Part shown: in pieces, positions 38,060-46,659 of the stretch
Numbering within the stretch: position 1 is the stretch's first letter
Layout of the letters: every line of letters starts with the position of its first letter
Source of the DNA: Oscillospiraceae bacterium
GTDB lineage: Bacteria; Bacillota; Clostridia; Oscillospirales; Acutalibacteraceae
Length of the DNA: 64,000 nt
Assembly (NCBI GenBank): GCA_015065845.1
Contig: SVPQ01000006.1
Span: forward strand, 26,953-90,952
Direction of reading: 5' to 3'
Program-made: the position numbers and the translations under genes
Notes under the pieces: model-generated
The model's database searches: none
What the model saw: only the letters and a program-made list of their open reading frames with translations
Told to the model about the DNA's origin: nothing

Positions 38060-39231
38060 TAGATTACGGTAAAATTTTAAACACAACCGTAACAGAAATT
38101 AAACCCTCTGGCATAAGAAAGTTTTTTGACATTGCCGAAACTATGGAAGATGTTATATCTTTAGGTGTTGGTGAGCCTGATTTTCAGACTCCTTGGAGAA
38201 TCAGAAAAGCAGGTATAAACTCACTTGAACGAGGCAAAACAAAATACAGTGCCAACAAAGGTTTGGGTGTTTTAAGAGTTGAAATTTCACGCTATTTAGA
38301 GAGAAAATATAACCTTAAATACAACCCTGACTCAGAAATTCTTGTTACTGTTGGCGGTAGCGAAGCAATAGACGGTGCTATAAGAGCGATTGTTAATTTT
38401 GGTGATGAGGTTATAATTCCGCAACCGAGTTATGTTTGTTATGAACCGGTTACACGACTTGCAGGTGGTGTGCCTGTTATTATTGAAACAAAGGCAGAAA
38501 ATGACTTTAAAGTAACAGCAGAAGAATTAAAAAACGCAATTACAGATAAAACAAAGGCATTAATTCTTCCGTACCCTTGTAACCCAACGGGTGCAGTTAT
38601 GGAAAAAGAAGATTTAGAAGCACTTTATGATGTCATTAAAGATACAAATATAATCGTTATTTCAGACGAAATTTATTCGGAACTCACTTATGGTGATGCA
38701 CCACATACACCGGTTGCATCTTTGGAATGTTTTTACGACAGAACTATTACTATAAATGGTTTTTCAAAAGCATTTTCAATGACTGGTTGGCGTCTTGGTT
38801 ATTGTTGTGGACCAAAAGAAATTTTAGATCAGATTACAAAAATTCATCAGTTCAATATTATGTGTGCACCGACTACTTCGCAGTATGCCGCAATTGAAGC
38901 ATTAAGAAATTGTGACGAAGATGTAGAAAGAATGCACGAAGAATATGACAGAAGAAGAAAACTCATTGTAAATGGATTTAATAAAATTGGTCTTACCTGT
39001 CGTGAACCAAAAGGTGCTTTTTACTCTTTCCCTTGTATTGAGAGCACAGGTCTTACGAGTGAAGAATTCTGCGAAAGACTTTTAATAGAAAAGAAAGTAG
39101 CGGTAGTCCCCGGTACTGCATTCGGGCAGGGTGGCGAAGGCTTTATAAGAGCATCTTACTGCTATTCTGTTGAGCATATTATTAAGGCGCTTAAGAGAAT
39201 TGAGGAATTTGTTAATGAATTAAGTTGCTAG
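38056..39231 (+). CDS. PLP-dependent aminotransferase, class I
   Basis: 391 residues of the AspC/PatA-like fold type I group: GVGEPDFQTPWRIRKAG, TKYSANKGLG, PYPCNPTGAV, VISDEIYSELTYG, the PLP lysine in INGFSKAFSMTGWRLGY near 235, and a C-terminal RASYCYSVE. Pairs of an Lrp regulator and such an aminotransferase are common in Firmicutes and act on aromatic or aspartate-type amino acids; the substrate is not determined here. The last codons (LSC, stop TAG) lie in GTTGCTAG, which reappears inverted at the far end of the repeat island. Confidence 0.92.
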   Translation: MIDYGKILNTTVTEIKPSGIRKFFDIAETMEDVISLGVGEPDFQTPWRIRKAGINSLERGKTKYSANKGLGVLRVEISRYLERKYNLKYNPDSEILVTVGGSEAIDGAIRAIVNFGDEVIIPQPSYVCYEPVTRLAGGVPVIIETKAENDFKVTAEELKNAITDKTKALILPYPCNPTGAVMEKEDLEALYDVIKDTNIIVISDEIYSELTYGDAPHTPVASLECFYDRTITINGFSKAFSMTGWRLGYCCGPKEILDQITKIHQFNIMCAPTTSQYAAIEALRNCDEDVERMHEEYDRRRKLIVNGFNKIGLTCREPKGAFYSFPCIESTGLTSEEFCERLLIEKKVAVVPGTAFGQGGEGFIRASYCYSVEHIIKALKRIEEFVNELSC

Positions 39232-39386
39232 TGTGGCTAGTATGGCTAGTGTGACTAGTTAGTTATTAGTATAAAAACTAAAAATCCTATCATTCTTAGT
39301 TTCATTCAACTAAAAATGATAGGATATATTTATTTCTATAACACTAGCAACTGAAAATATGATTTGTTTCACAAATCATATTTTCA
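39224..39386. repeat. Composite repeat island 9, between convergent genes
   Basis: GTTGCTAGTG (39224-39233) and its inverse CACTAGCAAC (39343-39352 region) bound the island. Nine-bp units CTAGTGTGG/CTAGTATGG occupy 39230-39262. The hairpin copy is at 39284-39325. A perfect 16-bp inverted repeat with loop TTC (39352-39386, arms TGAAAATATGATTTGT / ACAAATCATATTTTCA) contains the stop of the 39376 gene and is itself flanked by direct copies of TAGCAAC. Confidence 0.83.
39284..39325. repeat. Window-wide hairpin, copy in island 9
   Basis: Arms ATCCTATCATTCTTAGTT and AACTAAAAATGATAGGAT with loop TCATTC; one mismatch. It is the most compact copy and may terminate both convergent genes. Confidence 0.83.
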
Positions 39387-41457
39387 TAGCAACATCCCAA
39401 GCCTGCCAGATAACAGTTCTGAGGCTACCAACTTTGAATGCATCACCAATAATGTGAACATTTTTACTCTTCTCAGCAACAGGAGCAGAGTTGTAACCAA
39501 CAGAAAGAACTACCTTGTCAGCAGGAATTGTTTCTGTTTTACCATCTTTTGTCATAATAGTTACACTGTCATCATTGATAGCAGTTGTTTTTGATTCGAG
39601 GTAAACAGGAACATTCTTTGCCTTGAAGTAATCACGAAGGAAACTTGTGTTAGCAAGAGCAATACCAGGAGTTGTAATAAGGTCATCCTGCATTTCAACA
39701 ATAGCAACATTTTTGCCATAAGTTCTGTGGAGTTCAAGTGCGATTTCGCAACCTGTAAGACCACCACCGATAACAACAACATTTTGTGGAGCCTGTGACA
39801 TATCACCTAAAAGGAAGTCAACTGCTTCAACTGCTTTTTCTGCACCAGGAATAGGAATTCTCTTTGCAGTAGCACCAGTAGCAACAATAACTTCATCTGC
39901 ATTAAGTGAAGCTACATCTTTAACTTCTGTATTCATATGAATTGTGATTTTATCATATTTCTTAACTTCACGGTTATACCATGCAATAAGGTCGCGGTCT
40001 TTTTCTTTATATGTAGGAGCAGCTGCAGCAATAAATACGCCACCTAATTTATCTGTCTTTTCATAAAGGTCAACTGTGTGTCCGCGTTGTGCAAGAACAA
40101 TAGCAGCTTCCATACCGCCGATACCGCCACCGATAACAGTAACTTTCTTTGCTTTCTTTGCAGGTTCAATTTTATATTTTTTAGACTGCATTGTTTTAGG
40201 GTTAAGAGCACAACGAGAAAGTCCCATTGTGTCGAAAAGGTCTTGTGTGTTTGCATGACCTTTTGAAGATGAGAAGTTGAAACAACCACTGTGGCAACAG
40301 ATACAAGGTTTGATTTCTTCAATTCTGTCGTCAATGATTTTTGTAATCCACTCTGGGTCAACAAGGAATTGACGAGCAACACCGAGACCATCAATTTTGC
40401 CCTCTTTAATTGCTTCTGCAGCAACTGCAGGGTCCATTCTACCTGCACAAACAACAGGAATGTCTACAAATTTTTTGATATGAGCAACATCTTCAAGGTT
40501 GCAGTTTTCAGGCATATACATTGGTGGGTGAGCCCAGTACCAAGAGTCGTATGTACCATTATCAGCATTAAGCATATCGTAACCAGCATCCTGAAGGTAC
40601 TTAGCAGCTTTTTCAGATTCTGCCATATTACGACCTGCTTCTTTATAGTCTTTACCTTCAACTTCGTCAGGCATTGCACCTTCGCAGAAGCCTTTCATTT
40701 TTGATTCAACTGAGTAACGAAGTGAAACAGGGAATTTTTCACCGCAAGCGCCTTTGATTGCTTTAACAACTTCAGTTGCAAAACGGAAACGGTTTTCAAA
40801 ACTTCCACCATAATCGTCAGTACGTTTGTTAAAGAATTCAATTGCGAACTGGTCTAAAAGATAACCTTCGTGAACTGCGTGTACTTCAACACCGTCAACA
40901 CCAGCATCCATACAAAGTTTTGCAGTTTTAGCATAAGCTTCAATAATTTCGTGGATTTGTTCAACTGTCATTTCAGGGCAGATGATGTCGTGAGCCCAAC
41001 GAGATGGTTGTGGAGAAGGTGAAGCCAATTCGTGAGAAGTATCAATAATTGGTTTTACAAGTGCACGTGTAAATTTATTTTTGTGAAGTGGAGCAATAAG
41101 GTCAGTAATAGCCCATGAACGACCCATACCAGCAGTAAGCTGAATAAATAATTTTGCACCTGTTTTATGGATTTCATCCATAAACTCTTTGAGTTCTTCA
41201 AACATTTTTGGGTTCTGCCAGAGCCATTTACCTCTGATAGTATCACGAAGTGGTGCAATACCAGGGATAATAAGACCAACATTGTTGTTTGCTCTTTCAA
41301 TGAAGAGTTTAGCCGCTTCCTTATCAAAATGGCAACCGCCGATTTCAAACCAACCGAAGAGTGATGTACCACCCATTGGGCACATAACAATTCTGTTTTT
41401 AATCTCAACATCGCCTATTTTCCAAGGGGTAAACAATGCATCGTATTGTTGATTCAT
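39376..41457 (-). CDS. NADH:flavin oxidoreductase, Old Yellow Enzyme / 2,4-dienoyl-CoA reductase type
   Basis: 693 residues from the ATG at 41457; an ATG four codons upstream abuts the AAGGA site and is less likely. N-terminal FMN barrel: LFTPWKIGDVEIKNRIVMCP, GVEVHAVHEGYLLDQF, RFATEVVKAIK. An iron-sulfur cysteine cluster follows (PCICCHSGC with a later Cys in LSRCALNP). The second half is a two-dinucleotide domain (VTVIGGGIGGMEAAIVLAQRG for FAD, VVVIGGGLTGCEIALELH for NAD). Such proteins reduce enoate double bonds in anaerobes. The final residues AMKI-stop lie in the inverted repeat of island 9. Confidence 0.93.
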   Translation of the reverse strand: MNQQYDALFTPWKIGDVEIKNRIVMCPMGGTSLFGWFEIGGCHFDKEAAKLFIERANNNVGLIIPGIAPLRDTIRGKWLWQNPKMFEELKEFMDEIHKTGAKLFIQLTAGMGRSWAITDLIAPLHKNKFTRALVKPIIDTSHELASPSPQPSRWAHDIICPEMTVEQIHEIIEAYAKTAKLCMDAGVDGVEVHAVHEGYLLDQFAIEFFNKRTDDYGGSFENRFRFATEVVKAIKGACGEKFPVSLRYSVESKMKGFCEGAMPDEVEGKDYKEAGRNMAESEKAAKYLQDAGYDMLNADNGTYDSWYWAHPPMYMPENCNLEDVAHIKKFVDIPVVCAGRMDPAVAAEAIKEGKIDGLGVARQFLVDPEWITKIIDDRIEEIKPCICCHSGCFNFSSSKGHANTQDLFDTMGLSRCALNPKTMQSKKYKIEPAKKAKKVTVIGGGIGGMEAAIVLAQRGHTVDLYEKTDKLGGVFIAAAAPTYKEKDRDLIAWYNREVKKYDKITIHMNTEVKDVASLNADEVIVATGATAKRIPIPGAEKAVEAVDFLLGDMSQAPQNVVVIGGGLTGCEIALELHRTYGKNVAIVEMQDDLITTPGIALANTSFLRDYFKAKNVPVYLESKTTAINDDSVTIMTKDGKTETIPADKVVLSVGYNSAPVAEKSKNVHIIGDAFKVGSLRTVIWQAWDVAMKI

Positions 41458-41541
41458 CAAAACACACATCCTTAAAAATTTTATACATTTATATTGTATA
41501 AAAAAATGGATGTAAAGTCAAGGATTTTATTGGAAAATAGA

Positions 41542-41582
41542 TGTTAGTTATCAGTTGTTAGTTGTCAGTTGTCAGTTGCTTC
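41542..41582. repeat. Heptamer array overlapping a gene end
   Basis: Units GTTAGTTATCAGTTGTTAGT continue as AGTTGTC, AGTTGTC, AGTTGC, period 7 bp. The array includes the stop codon of the 41558-42085 gene (minus strand), so its last residues QLTTDN are encoded by repeat units. No hairpin is present. Confidence 0.75.
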
Positions 41583-42085
41583 TTTTTTCTTATTAATATA
41601 AAAAGTAATAGAGAAATAACTGCGATAACAATTATATTTATTGCAAAGGAATCATGATAGATGTATTTATCAAAATAAACCCAATAAAAATGTTCTAAAC
41701 CTTCAAAGCTTAAATTTGCTAATCTTCCGAACGGATATAGAATCAAACCTACTGTGAGTCCAAATAGGATGTAGCTATCATTCGTGAAAAAATTTGAAAT
41801 AACAATACTTATAGCAGGAAGAGTTACACCGATAAGTGCAGAATAATACATATATTTTAAATTGAAGCGTTTGCCGAGAATTGCACAGAAAAACAGAAAA
41901 ATTATCATACAGTTAAATGTAACTGCAGGTATAATAGCTGACAAAACAATGTCTTCGTTTTTGATGATGTTTTTAAATAAAGTAGTTACAAAAATATCAT
42001 CCTGAAAAATACAACTTATAAGCCATAATAACATTACAGGAATAATTCCTATAAGAATCTGTGGTGCTTTTTTTAATGTTTTCAT
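41558..42085 (-). CDS. Small polytopic membrane protein, duplicated family 1 (third copy)
   Basis: 175 residues with about five membrane helices. It aligns along its length with the gene at 42120-42644: KKAPQILIGIIPVMLLWLIS against KIPQTLIGITPPIIFWIVA, GKRFNLKYMYYSALIGVTLP against GKRFKLDYIYYGSLIGVLLP, and GLILYPFGRLANLSFEGL against GLILYPIGRLAYFSFDAL. I know no function. It is the last gene of a five-gene minus-strand cluster, with AAGGATGG before the ATG. Confidence 0.75.
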   Translation of the reverse strand: MKTLKKAPQILIGIIPVMLLWLISCIFQDDIFVTTLFKNIIKNEDIVLSAIIPAVTFNCMIIFLFFCAILGKRFNLKYMYYSALIGVTLPAISIVISNFFTNDSYILFGLTVGLILYPFGRLANLSFEGLEHFYWVYFDKYIYHDSFAINIIVIAVISLLLFILIRKKKQLTTDN

Positions 42086-42119
42086 AAAACCATCCTTTTT
42101 CGTTCCCCTTGCAAGTGTG

Positions 42120-42644
42120 TCAATGGTCGGTTAGTGTCTCTCTTTGTTTTTTCTTAATGTGCTTAAATATCGGTAATGACAAAAGTGCTATAATAACGAT
42201 AATTATTGATAATGTATCGCTTTCTAACCATATATCAAAATCCAGAGCATCAAAGCTGAAATATGCTAATCTTCCTATAGGGTATAGAATTAAACCGATT
42301 GTAAACATATATATCCACGAAAGAATGTTTCCGTCATCTGTAAAGAAAGTTGAAACAAAAGCACTTACAGCAGGGAGAAGTACACCTATGAGCGAACCAT
42401 AATATATATAATCTAATTTGAAGCGTTTGCCGATAAATGACCATAAATAAAGCCATAAGAACATACAAGGGAACATAATAGCAGATATAGTATCAAATAA
42501 AGAAATGTGAGTGAGGTATATATCAAAATCCTCGAAAAACTCCATTATAAACAAATCGTCTTGTAGGGTACCAGCCACTATCCAGAAGATTATTGGTGGT
42601 GTAATACCTATTAATGTTTGTGGTATTTTTCCCATTCTTTTCAT
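42120..42644 (-). CDS. Small polytopic membrane protein, duplicated family 1 (second copy)
   Basis: 174 residues, about five helices, with the family marks QDDLFI, GKRFKLDYIYYGSLIGV and FTDDGNILSWIYMFTIGLILYPIGRLA. The start has a GAGGTG site. It lies between the family-2 gene upstream (11-bp gap) and the third family-1 copy downstream (34-bp gap). The loop between helices 1 and 2 (IMEFFEDFDIYLTHIS) is acidic. Function unknown. Confidence 0.75.
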   Translation of the reverse strand: MKRMGKIPQTLIGITPPIIFWIVAGTLQDDLFIMEFFEDFDIYLTHISLFDTISAIMFPCMFLWLYLWSFIGKRFKLDYIYYGSLIGVLLPAVSAFVSTFFTDDGNILSWIYMFTIGLILYPIGRLAYFSFDALDFDIWLESDTLSIIIVIIALLSLPIFKHIKKKQRETLTDH

Positions 42645-42655
42645 AAAATCACCTC

Positions 42656-43015
42656 TTAAAAATTTTCTGATAACAAAATTAAACCAAGTGGTAAGAATAT
42701 GTCAGTTAAAATTATTAAAAATCTTAAATCGAGAAATTCTTTTGCATTATGATTTTTAAAAGCAATTATACTTGTAAGTATAAAACTTAATCCAAGTAAA
42801 GCGGGTAGAATATATATGCTTCCGTAGAAACAACAAATACCAAAACAAGTCATAATAATTTCATTTAACCAATAAATTGATTGAAAAATATCATTATAAG
42901 TAAAGAGTTTAGAAAGAAAAATAAGGAGTGCCACTAATAGGGTTACAGCAATTGAAAATATGGATAAAGCCTTACCCAAGCTTAAAACTAAGTTTTTAAA
43001 TTTTTCTATTTTCAT
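42656..43015 (-). CDS. Small membrane protein, duplicated family 2 (second copy)
   Basis: 119 residues with three helices. It is paralogous to the gene immediately upstream: MKIEKFKNLVLSLGKALSI against MKLERVKNRVLSIGKLLSI and IIAFKNHNAKEFLDLRFLI against IIALKNHNAKGTPDLRLLV. The start overlaps the end of that gene by four bases. Function unknown. Confidence 0.73.
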   Translation of the reverse strand: MKIEKFKNLVLSLGKALSIFSIAVTLLVALLIFLSKLFTYNDIFQSIYWLNEIIMTCFGICCFYGSIYILPALLGLSFILTSIIAFKNHNAKEFLDLRFLIILTDIFLPLGLILLSENF

Positions 43016-43395
43016 AAACTACCAACTCCGAAGAACTCAGGAAGCAAACGCCACCACCAACCAAGCCCAAGAGTCAATAATATTCCCATTAAAATTACTA
43101 AAAGTCTTAAATCAGGAGTTCCTTTTGCATTATGATTTTTTAAAGCAATTATAACTTCAAGTATGATACCTAACACAAATATAACTGGTAGAACAAACAC
43201 ACATACATATATACAAGCACTAAAAACAAACAATGAAATATCTGAAAGCCACCACAAATCAATCTCTGTGCCGCTATGGTCAACTATATAATCCAACACT
43301 GCTGAAACATAGGTTGATATTGTGGCAATCATTGATATAATAGATAATAATTTACCGATACTTAAAACTCGATTTTTTACTCTTTCAAGTTTCAT
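43012..43395 (-). CDS. Small membrane protein, duplicated family 2 (first copy)
   Basis: 127 residues, three helices, with the shared KNHNAKGTPDLRLL segment near residue 90. Both ends overlap neighbours by four bases (ATGA junctions at 43392-43395 and 43012-43015), so this part of the cluster is translationally coupled and surely one operon. Function unknown. Confidence 0.73.
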   Translation of the reverse strand: MKLERVKNRVLSIGKLLSIISMIATISTYVSAVLDYIVDHSGTEIDLWWLSDISLFVFSACIYVCVFVLPVIFVLGIILEVIIALKNHNAKGTPDLRLLVILMGILLTLGLGWWWRLLPEFFGVGSL

Positions 43396-43862
43396 AAAAT
43401 CACCCCTTTGCTTTTAATTTTATAAATAACAAGACTTACGATTGGTGAAACGAATACAACTATTGAAGTTAATACTGCTAAAAATTCGCTTTCGGGGAAA
43501 CTGTAAAATACACTGACCACCGGTGTAGAGAAAAGAACGGAAAGTCCTAAAATGATACCTTCGTTCAGTGATGTGAAGTTGTAGAACAATGCGATAATCA
43601 TTGTAAATAAAGGAACTGTTTCTGCAATAAATGCACTATTGAAAAAGTAATTTTTATTATGCTTTTTAGAATAAAGTGCTATAAAAATATTGTAACCTAA
43701 AAACAGTAATAAGAAAATTTTTCCTAAACCTAAATCTGAATACCCTAAATCTAAGACATCGCCCGAAACCATTTTACCTGATAAAAGAATCGCTGAAATC
43801 CATATAACTGTTGATGAAAAGATACCGGTTATAATTTGTTTTATTTTATTTTTGTTTGTCAT
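43392..43862 (-). CDS. Small polytopic membrane protein, distant family 1 member (first copy)
   Basis: 156 residues from the ATG at 43862, which has AAGGAG seven bases upstream; an earlier in-frame start ten codons up lacks a site. Its segment NYFFNSAFIAETVPLFTMII corresponds to YMYYSALIGVTLPAISIVI in the other family-1 genes. It has about five helices. It is the promoter-proximal gene of the five-gene cluster, so the order is family 1, 2, 2, 1, 1. Confidence 0.72.
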   Translation of the reverse strand: MTNKNKIKQIITGIFSSTVIWISAILLSGKMVSGDVLDLGYSDLGLGKIFLLLFLGYNIFIALYSKKHNKNYFFNSAFIAETVPLFTMIIALFYNFTSLNEGIILGLSVLFSTPVVSVFYSFPESEFLAVLTSIVVFVSPIVSLVIYKIKSKGVIL

Positions 43863-43973
43863 AAAAAACACTCCTTTTTGTTTTCTTTTCATCTACATAA
43901 TATCAATTTATTTCTAAGAATGTTCTGAAATGTAACTTTTGGGCGTATTTTTGTAATTTTTGGTAAAGAAATA

Positions 43974-43997
43974 CGGGTAACGGAAAACCGTTACCCG
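43974..43997 (-). terminator. Terminator of the GH3 operon
   Basis: CGGGTAACGG-AAAA-CCGTTACCCG is a perfect 10-bp stem with a 4-nt loop, 18 bp past the GH3 stop on the minus strand. Confidence 0.85.
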
Positions 43998-44015
43998 AAA
44001 AATAAATATTAAAAT

Positions 44016-45782
44016 TTAAATTTTTGTGTCCCACATACCGCAGAAACTGTCAATTGGGTCCTGACCTTTGAAAGCATCTGGTCCTGTAAGAAGATTATCA
44101 ACTAAAGCATCAAGTGTAGAAGGTTTTGAGTCGTAAGCATTTATATAAGTTCTTACCTGTGGAATATCTGCAAGCATTGTAGGTGCATTAACACTTATAG
44201 CAACAACAGGTGTTTCAAAAACATACCACGGAATTTCACCGCCACCCTTTGACATACCAAATGATGGTCTGCCTGTCATAACATCACAGAGTGTAATAAT
44301 TAAATCCTGACCTGAAACGAAATCTTTAATAGCATTTTTACCCGCAAAATAAAGGTTAAGACTTGGTTTTTCACCAGCGGCGATTTGTGCATTCATTTTA
44401 TCAAGAGGGCTTTCGTAAATAAATGCATCAAATCCTTTTTCAATAAGTCTGTCTTTTAATTCTTCAGCAGGGTTCTTTTTACCTCCGCCCATCATCATTT
44501 TCATAAGTGCATCCATAGGACCTGCCGCACCTTTAATATAAACAATCATAACTCGTTTATATTTTGAAGGGGAGAGTGGTAAAACATCTTTGTCTTTATA
44601 TTTAACAAGTGTAATTGCTTCTTTACTGATAGCTTCACTTGCTTTTTTATATTCATCTTTACCTAAAACTTCATTCGCAGGTGTTTTTGGTACAAGTTCA
44701 TCTTTCGCCTTTTTATTGAGTCCCATTTTTGCTTTAAGACCTAAAATTCTTGTGAGTGCTTCAGTCATTCTTTCTTCACCGATAATACCGGATTTATATG
44801 CATCAAGCATAGTAGCAAAATCTTCATCAGGGTCGTTGAAGAATAAGAACATATCACAACCAGCATTAATTGCTGCAGGTAGCATATCTTTTCTTGTCAT
44901 TCTGTCAGTCATAGCAACCATGTGACTTGCGTCTGTAACAACCATACCGTTAAAGCCTAATTTTTCTCTTAAAAGACCTGTCATGATTTCAGGGCAGAGT
45001 GTTGCAGGGAGCATTTCGTCATCAGTAATATCAGGTTTTACTTCTCTCATATATGTTGGCATCATAATGTGACCACCCATAATAGCATCAAGGTCGTTAT
45101 CTATTAACTCTTTATATACATAACCGTAAGTTTCCATCCATTTTTCAGTACCGAAATCATTTATGTTATTTGAAATGTGTGCATCTCTGAAGTCGATACC
45201 ATTACCCGGGAAGTGTTTAGCCGCACAAGCGAAGCCATCAACTGTATGAGCACCTTTTAAATATTCAACGCTCATTTCTGCAACGCGTTTCGGGTCGTTA
45301 CCAAATGCTCGTGAAACAATTTCTGTATTTTGCCAATTATAATGTATATCACAAACAGGGGCAAAAGCCATATTGCAACCCATAGCCGCCGCTTCTTCAT
45401 TTGCATATTTACCTAAATTATAAGCGTGAGTTTTGTTGCGTGTTGCACCGATTTTAATTCCGTTGCCAATGAATGTACCATCTGAGCAACCACCGTCACC
45501 GCCTGCTTCTGTATTACAAGCAATAATAAGCGGAATTTTAGCATACTTCTGCAAAATAGCATTCTGATTCTGTACTGCAACTGCCGGCATATTGTTGTAA
45601 CGGCAACCTCCAAGATGATATTTTTCCATAAGATTTTTAAGGTATTCTTCATCAACACCTGCAGTAAGTTGGAAGAACAACTGACCAACTTTCTCTTCAT
45701 CAGTCATAGAAGCAATGGTGTCATTAATCCACTTAATATCTTCATCTGAAAGATAAAAAGGTTTTGCTTTTAAATTAACCAT
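44016..45782 (-). CDS. Glycoside hydrolase family 3, beta-N-acetylhexosaminidase-like
   Basis: 588 residues. The GH3 barrel shows TDEEKVGQLFFQLTAG, NTEAGGDGG, AAKHFPGNGIDFRDAH near 190 and the nucleophile Asp in GMVVTDASHMVAM near 284. A second alpha/beta domain begins near 390 (AITLVKYKDKDVLPLSP). The KHFPGHG motif of NagZ-type enzymes has Asn in place of the second His, while the distal Asp-His of RDAH is kept. It lacks a signal peptide. Its two upstream neighbours are a sugar-type transporter and a HAD phosphatase, so the operon probably imports and splits a (N-acetyl)glycoside. Confidence 0.9.
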   Translation of the reverse strand: MVNLKAKPFYLSDEDIKWINDTIASMTDEEKVGQLFFQLTAGVDEEYLKNLMEKYHLGGCRYNNMPAVAVQNQNAILQKYAKIPLIIACNTEAGGDGGCSDGTFIGNGIKIGATRNKTHAYNLGKYANEEAAAMGCNMAFAPVCDIHYNWQNTEIVSRAFGNDPKRVAEMSVEYLKGAHTVDGFACAAKHFPGNGIDFRDAHISNNINDFGTEKWMETYGYVYKELIDNDLDAIMGGHIMMPTYMREVKPDITDDEMLPATLCPEIMTGLLREKLGFNGMVVTDASHMVAMTDRMTRKDMLPAAINAGCDMFLFFNDPDEDFATMLDAYKSGIIGEERMTEALTRILGLKAKMGLNKKAKDELVPKTPANEVLGKDEYKKASEAISKEAITLVKYKDKDVLPLSPSKYKRVMIVYIKGAAGPMDALMKMMMGGGKKNPAEELKDRLIEKGFDAFIYESPLDKMNAQIAAGEKPSLNLYFAGKNAIKDFVSGQDLIITLCDVMTGRPSFGMSKGGGEIPWYVFETPVVAISVNAPTMLADIPQVRTYINAYDSKPSTLDALVDNLLTGPDAFKGQDPIDSFCGMWDTKI

Positions 45783-45807
45783 ATTGAAATACCTGCCTTT
45801 TTATAAT

Positions 45808-46659
45808 TTATTTTACACCGAGATTTTTGTAAAAATCTCGTTTTTTTGTTGTTTCGTATTCTTTGTAAGAACCATCTAAAAGATGTGAAAAACCTTGATT
45901 TATAAAGTCTTGCCACGAGTCTTTTTCTTTTTTTACTAAAATAGGGTAGTAAAAAATTTCGTTGGTTTCTGCTGCTTTCAAATCACCCGGAGCATCACCA
46001 CACATAAGCACGTTTTCTTTATTATACCCTTTTTTTAAAAGTTCTGAAATACAAAAAGATTTACTGCCTACATTTTGTGTAAGGACTATATCAGTATGCT
46101 CTAAAAGACCATGCTTTTCCCATTCATCTAAAACCGCACCTAAATTTGCGCTTGATACAATTGCAATATCTGCTTTTTCGTGAGCAAGTTTCAGTGCTTC
46201 TTTTACAAGAGGAAAAGGTTTAATTTCACTTTCAGGCAATTCCTTTATTGCATTATTGACCATTTCACTCCACTTTAAAGCAAGTTTAAAAATCTCTTTT
46301 TCGGGATGATTTTCAATTTCTTTCTTCAAAGCATCATTTGAGAGTTCGTCGGCATTTTCCGACCAATAAATCAAATCGTCAAATCCGTCAATCGCTTGAT
46401 ATTGCTCGTTTATTTCGGTAAGTGCCATACTCAACCCTTTAAAACGGTTGATACCTCGGGTAATGGTGTATAAGTTTATTTCATTCCATCTTGTAAGTAT
46501 TTCTTTTTCCCATTTATGAAGTGACCAGACATCTACCATGCAAGGACCAAAACAGCGGATGTGTTTTATATCCATTGTGTCCATAGCACAGCCATCACTG
46601 TCAACACAAACAAGAAAATCTTTTGTTTTTTTGAATTCAGAAAGTGTAATCATATCCAT
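45808..46659 (-). CDS. HAD-superfamily hydrolase (phosphatase-like)
   Basis: 283 residues from the ATG at 46659, which overlaps the transporter stop as TGATG. Motif I is VDSDGCAMDTM (near 18-28, the second Asp in DxD), motif II IVSSAN near 170, the Lys is in NVGSKSFCIS, and motif III MCGDAPGDLKAAE near 217. A helical cap lies between motifs I and II. It is expected to dephosphorylate a small molecule, plausibly a sugar phosphate made from the transported glycoside; this is inferred from the operon only. Confidence 0.88.
   Translation of the reverse strand: MDMITLSEFKKTKDFLVCVDSDGCAMDTMDIKHIRCFGPCMVDVWSLHKWEKEILTRWNEINLYTITRGINRFKGLSMALTEINEQYQAIDGFDDLIYWSENADELSNDALKKEIENHPEKEIFKLALKWSEMVNNAIKELPESEIKPFPLVKEALKLAHEKADIAIVSSANLGAVLDEWEKHGLLEHTDIVLTQNVGSKSFCISELLKKGYNKENVLMCGDAPGDLKAAETNEIFYYPILVKKEKDSWQDFINQGFSHLLDGSYKEYETTKKRDFYKNLGVK

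Noticed and set aside
40044..40704. Overlapping frames on both strands inside the oxidoreductase gene
   Set aside because: Shadows in a gene of Ala/Gly/Glu-rich codons; no independent start signals.
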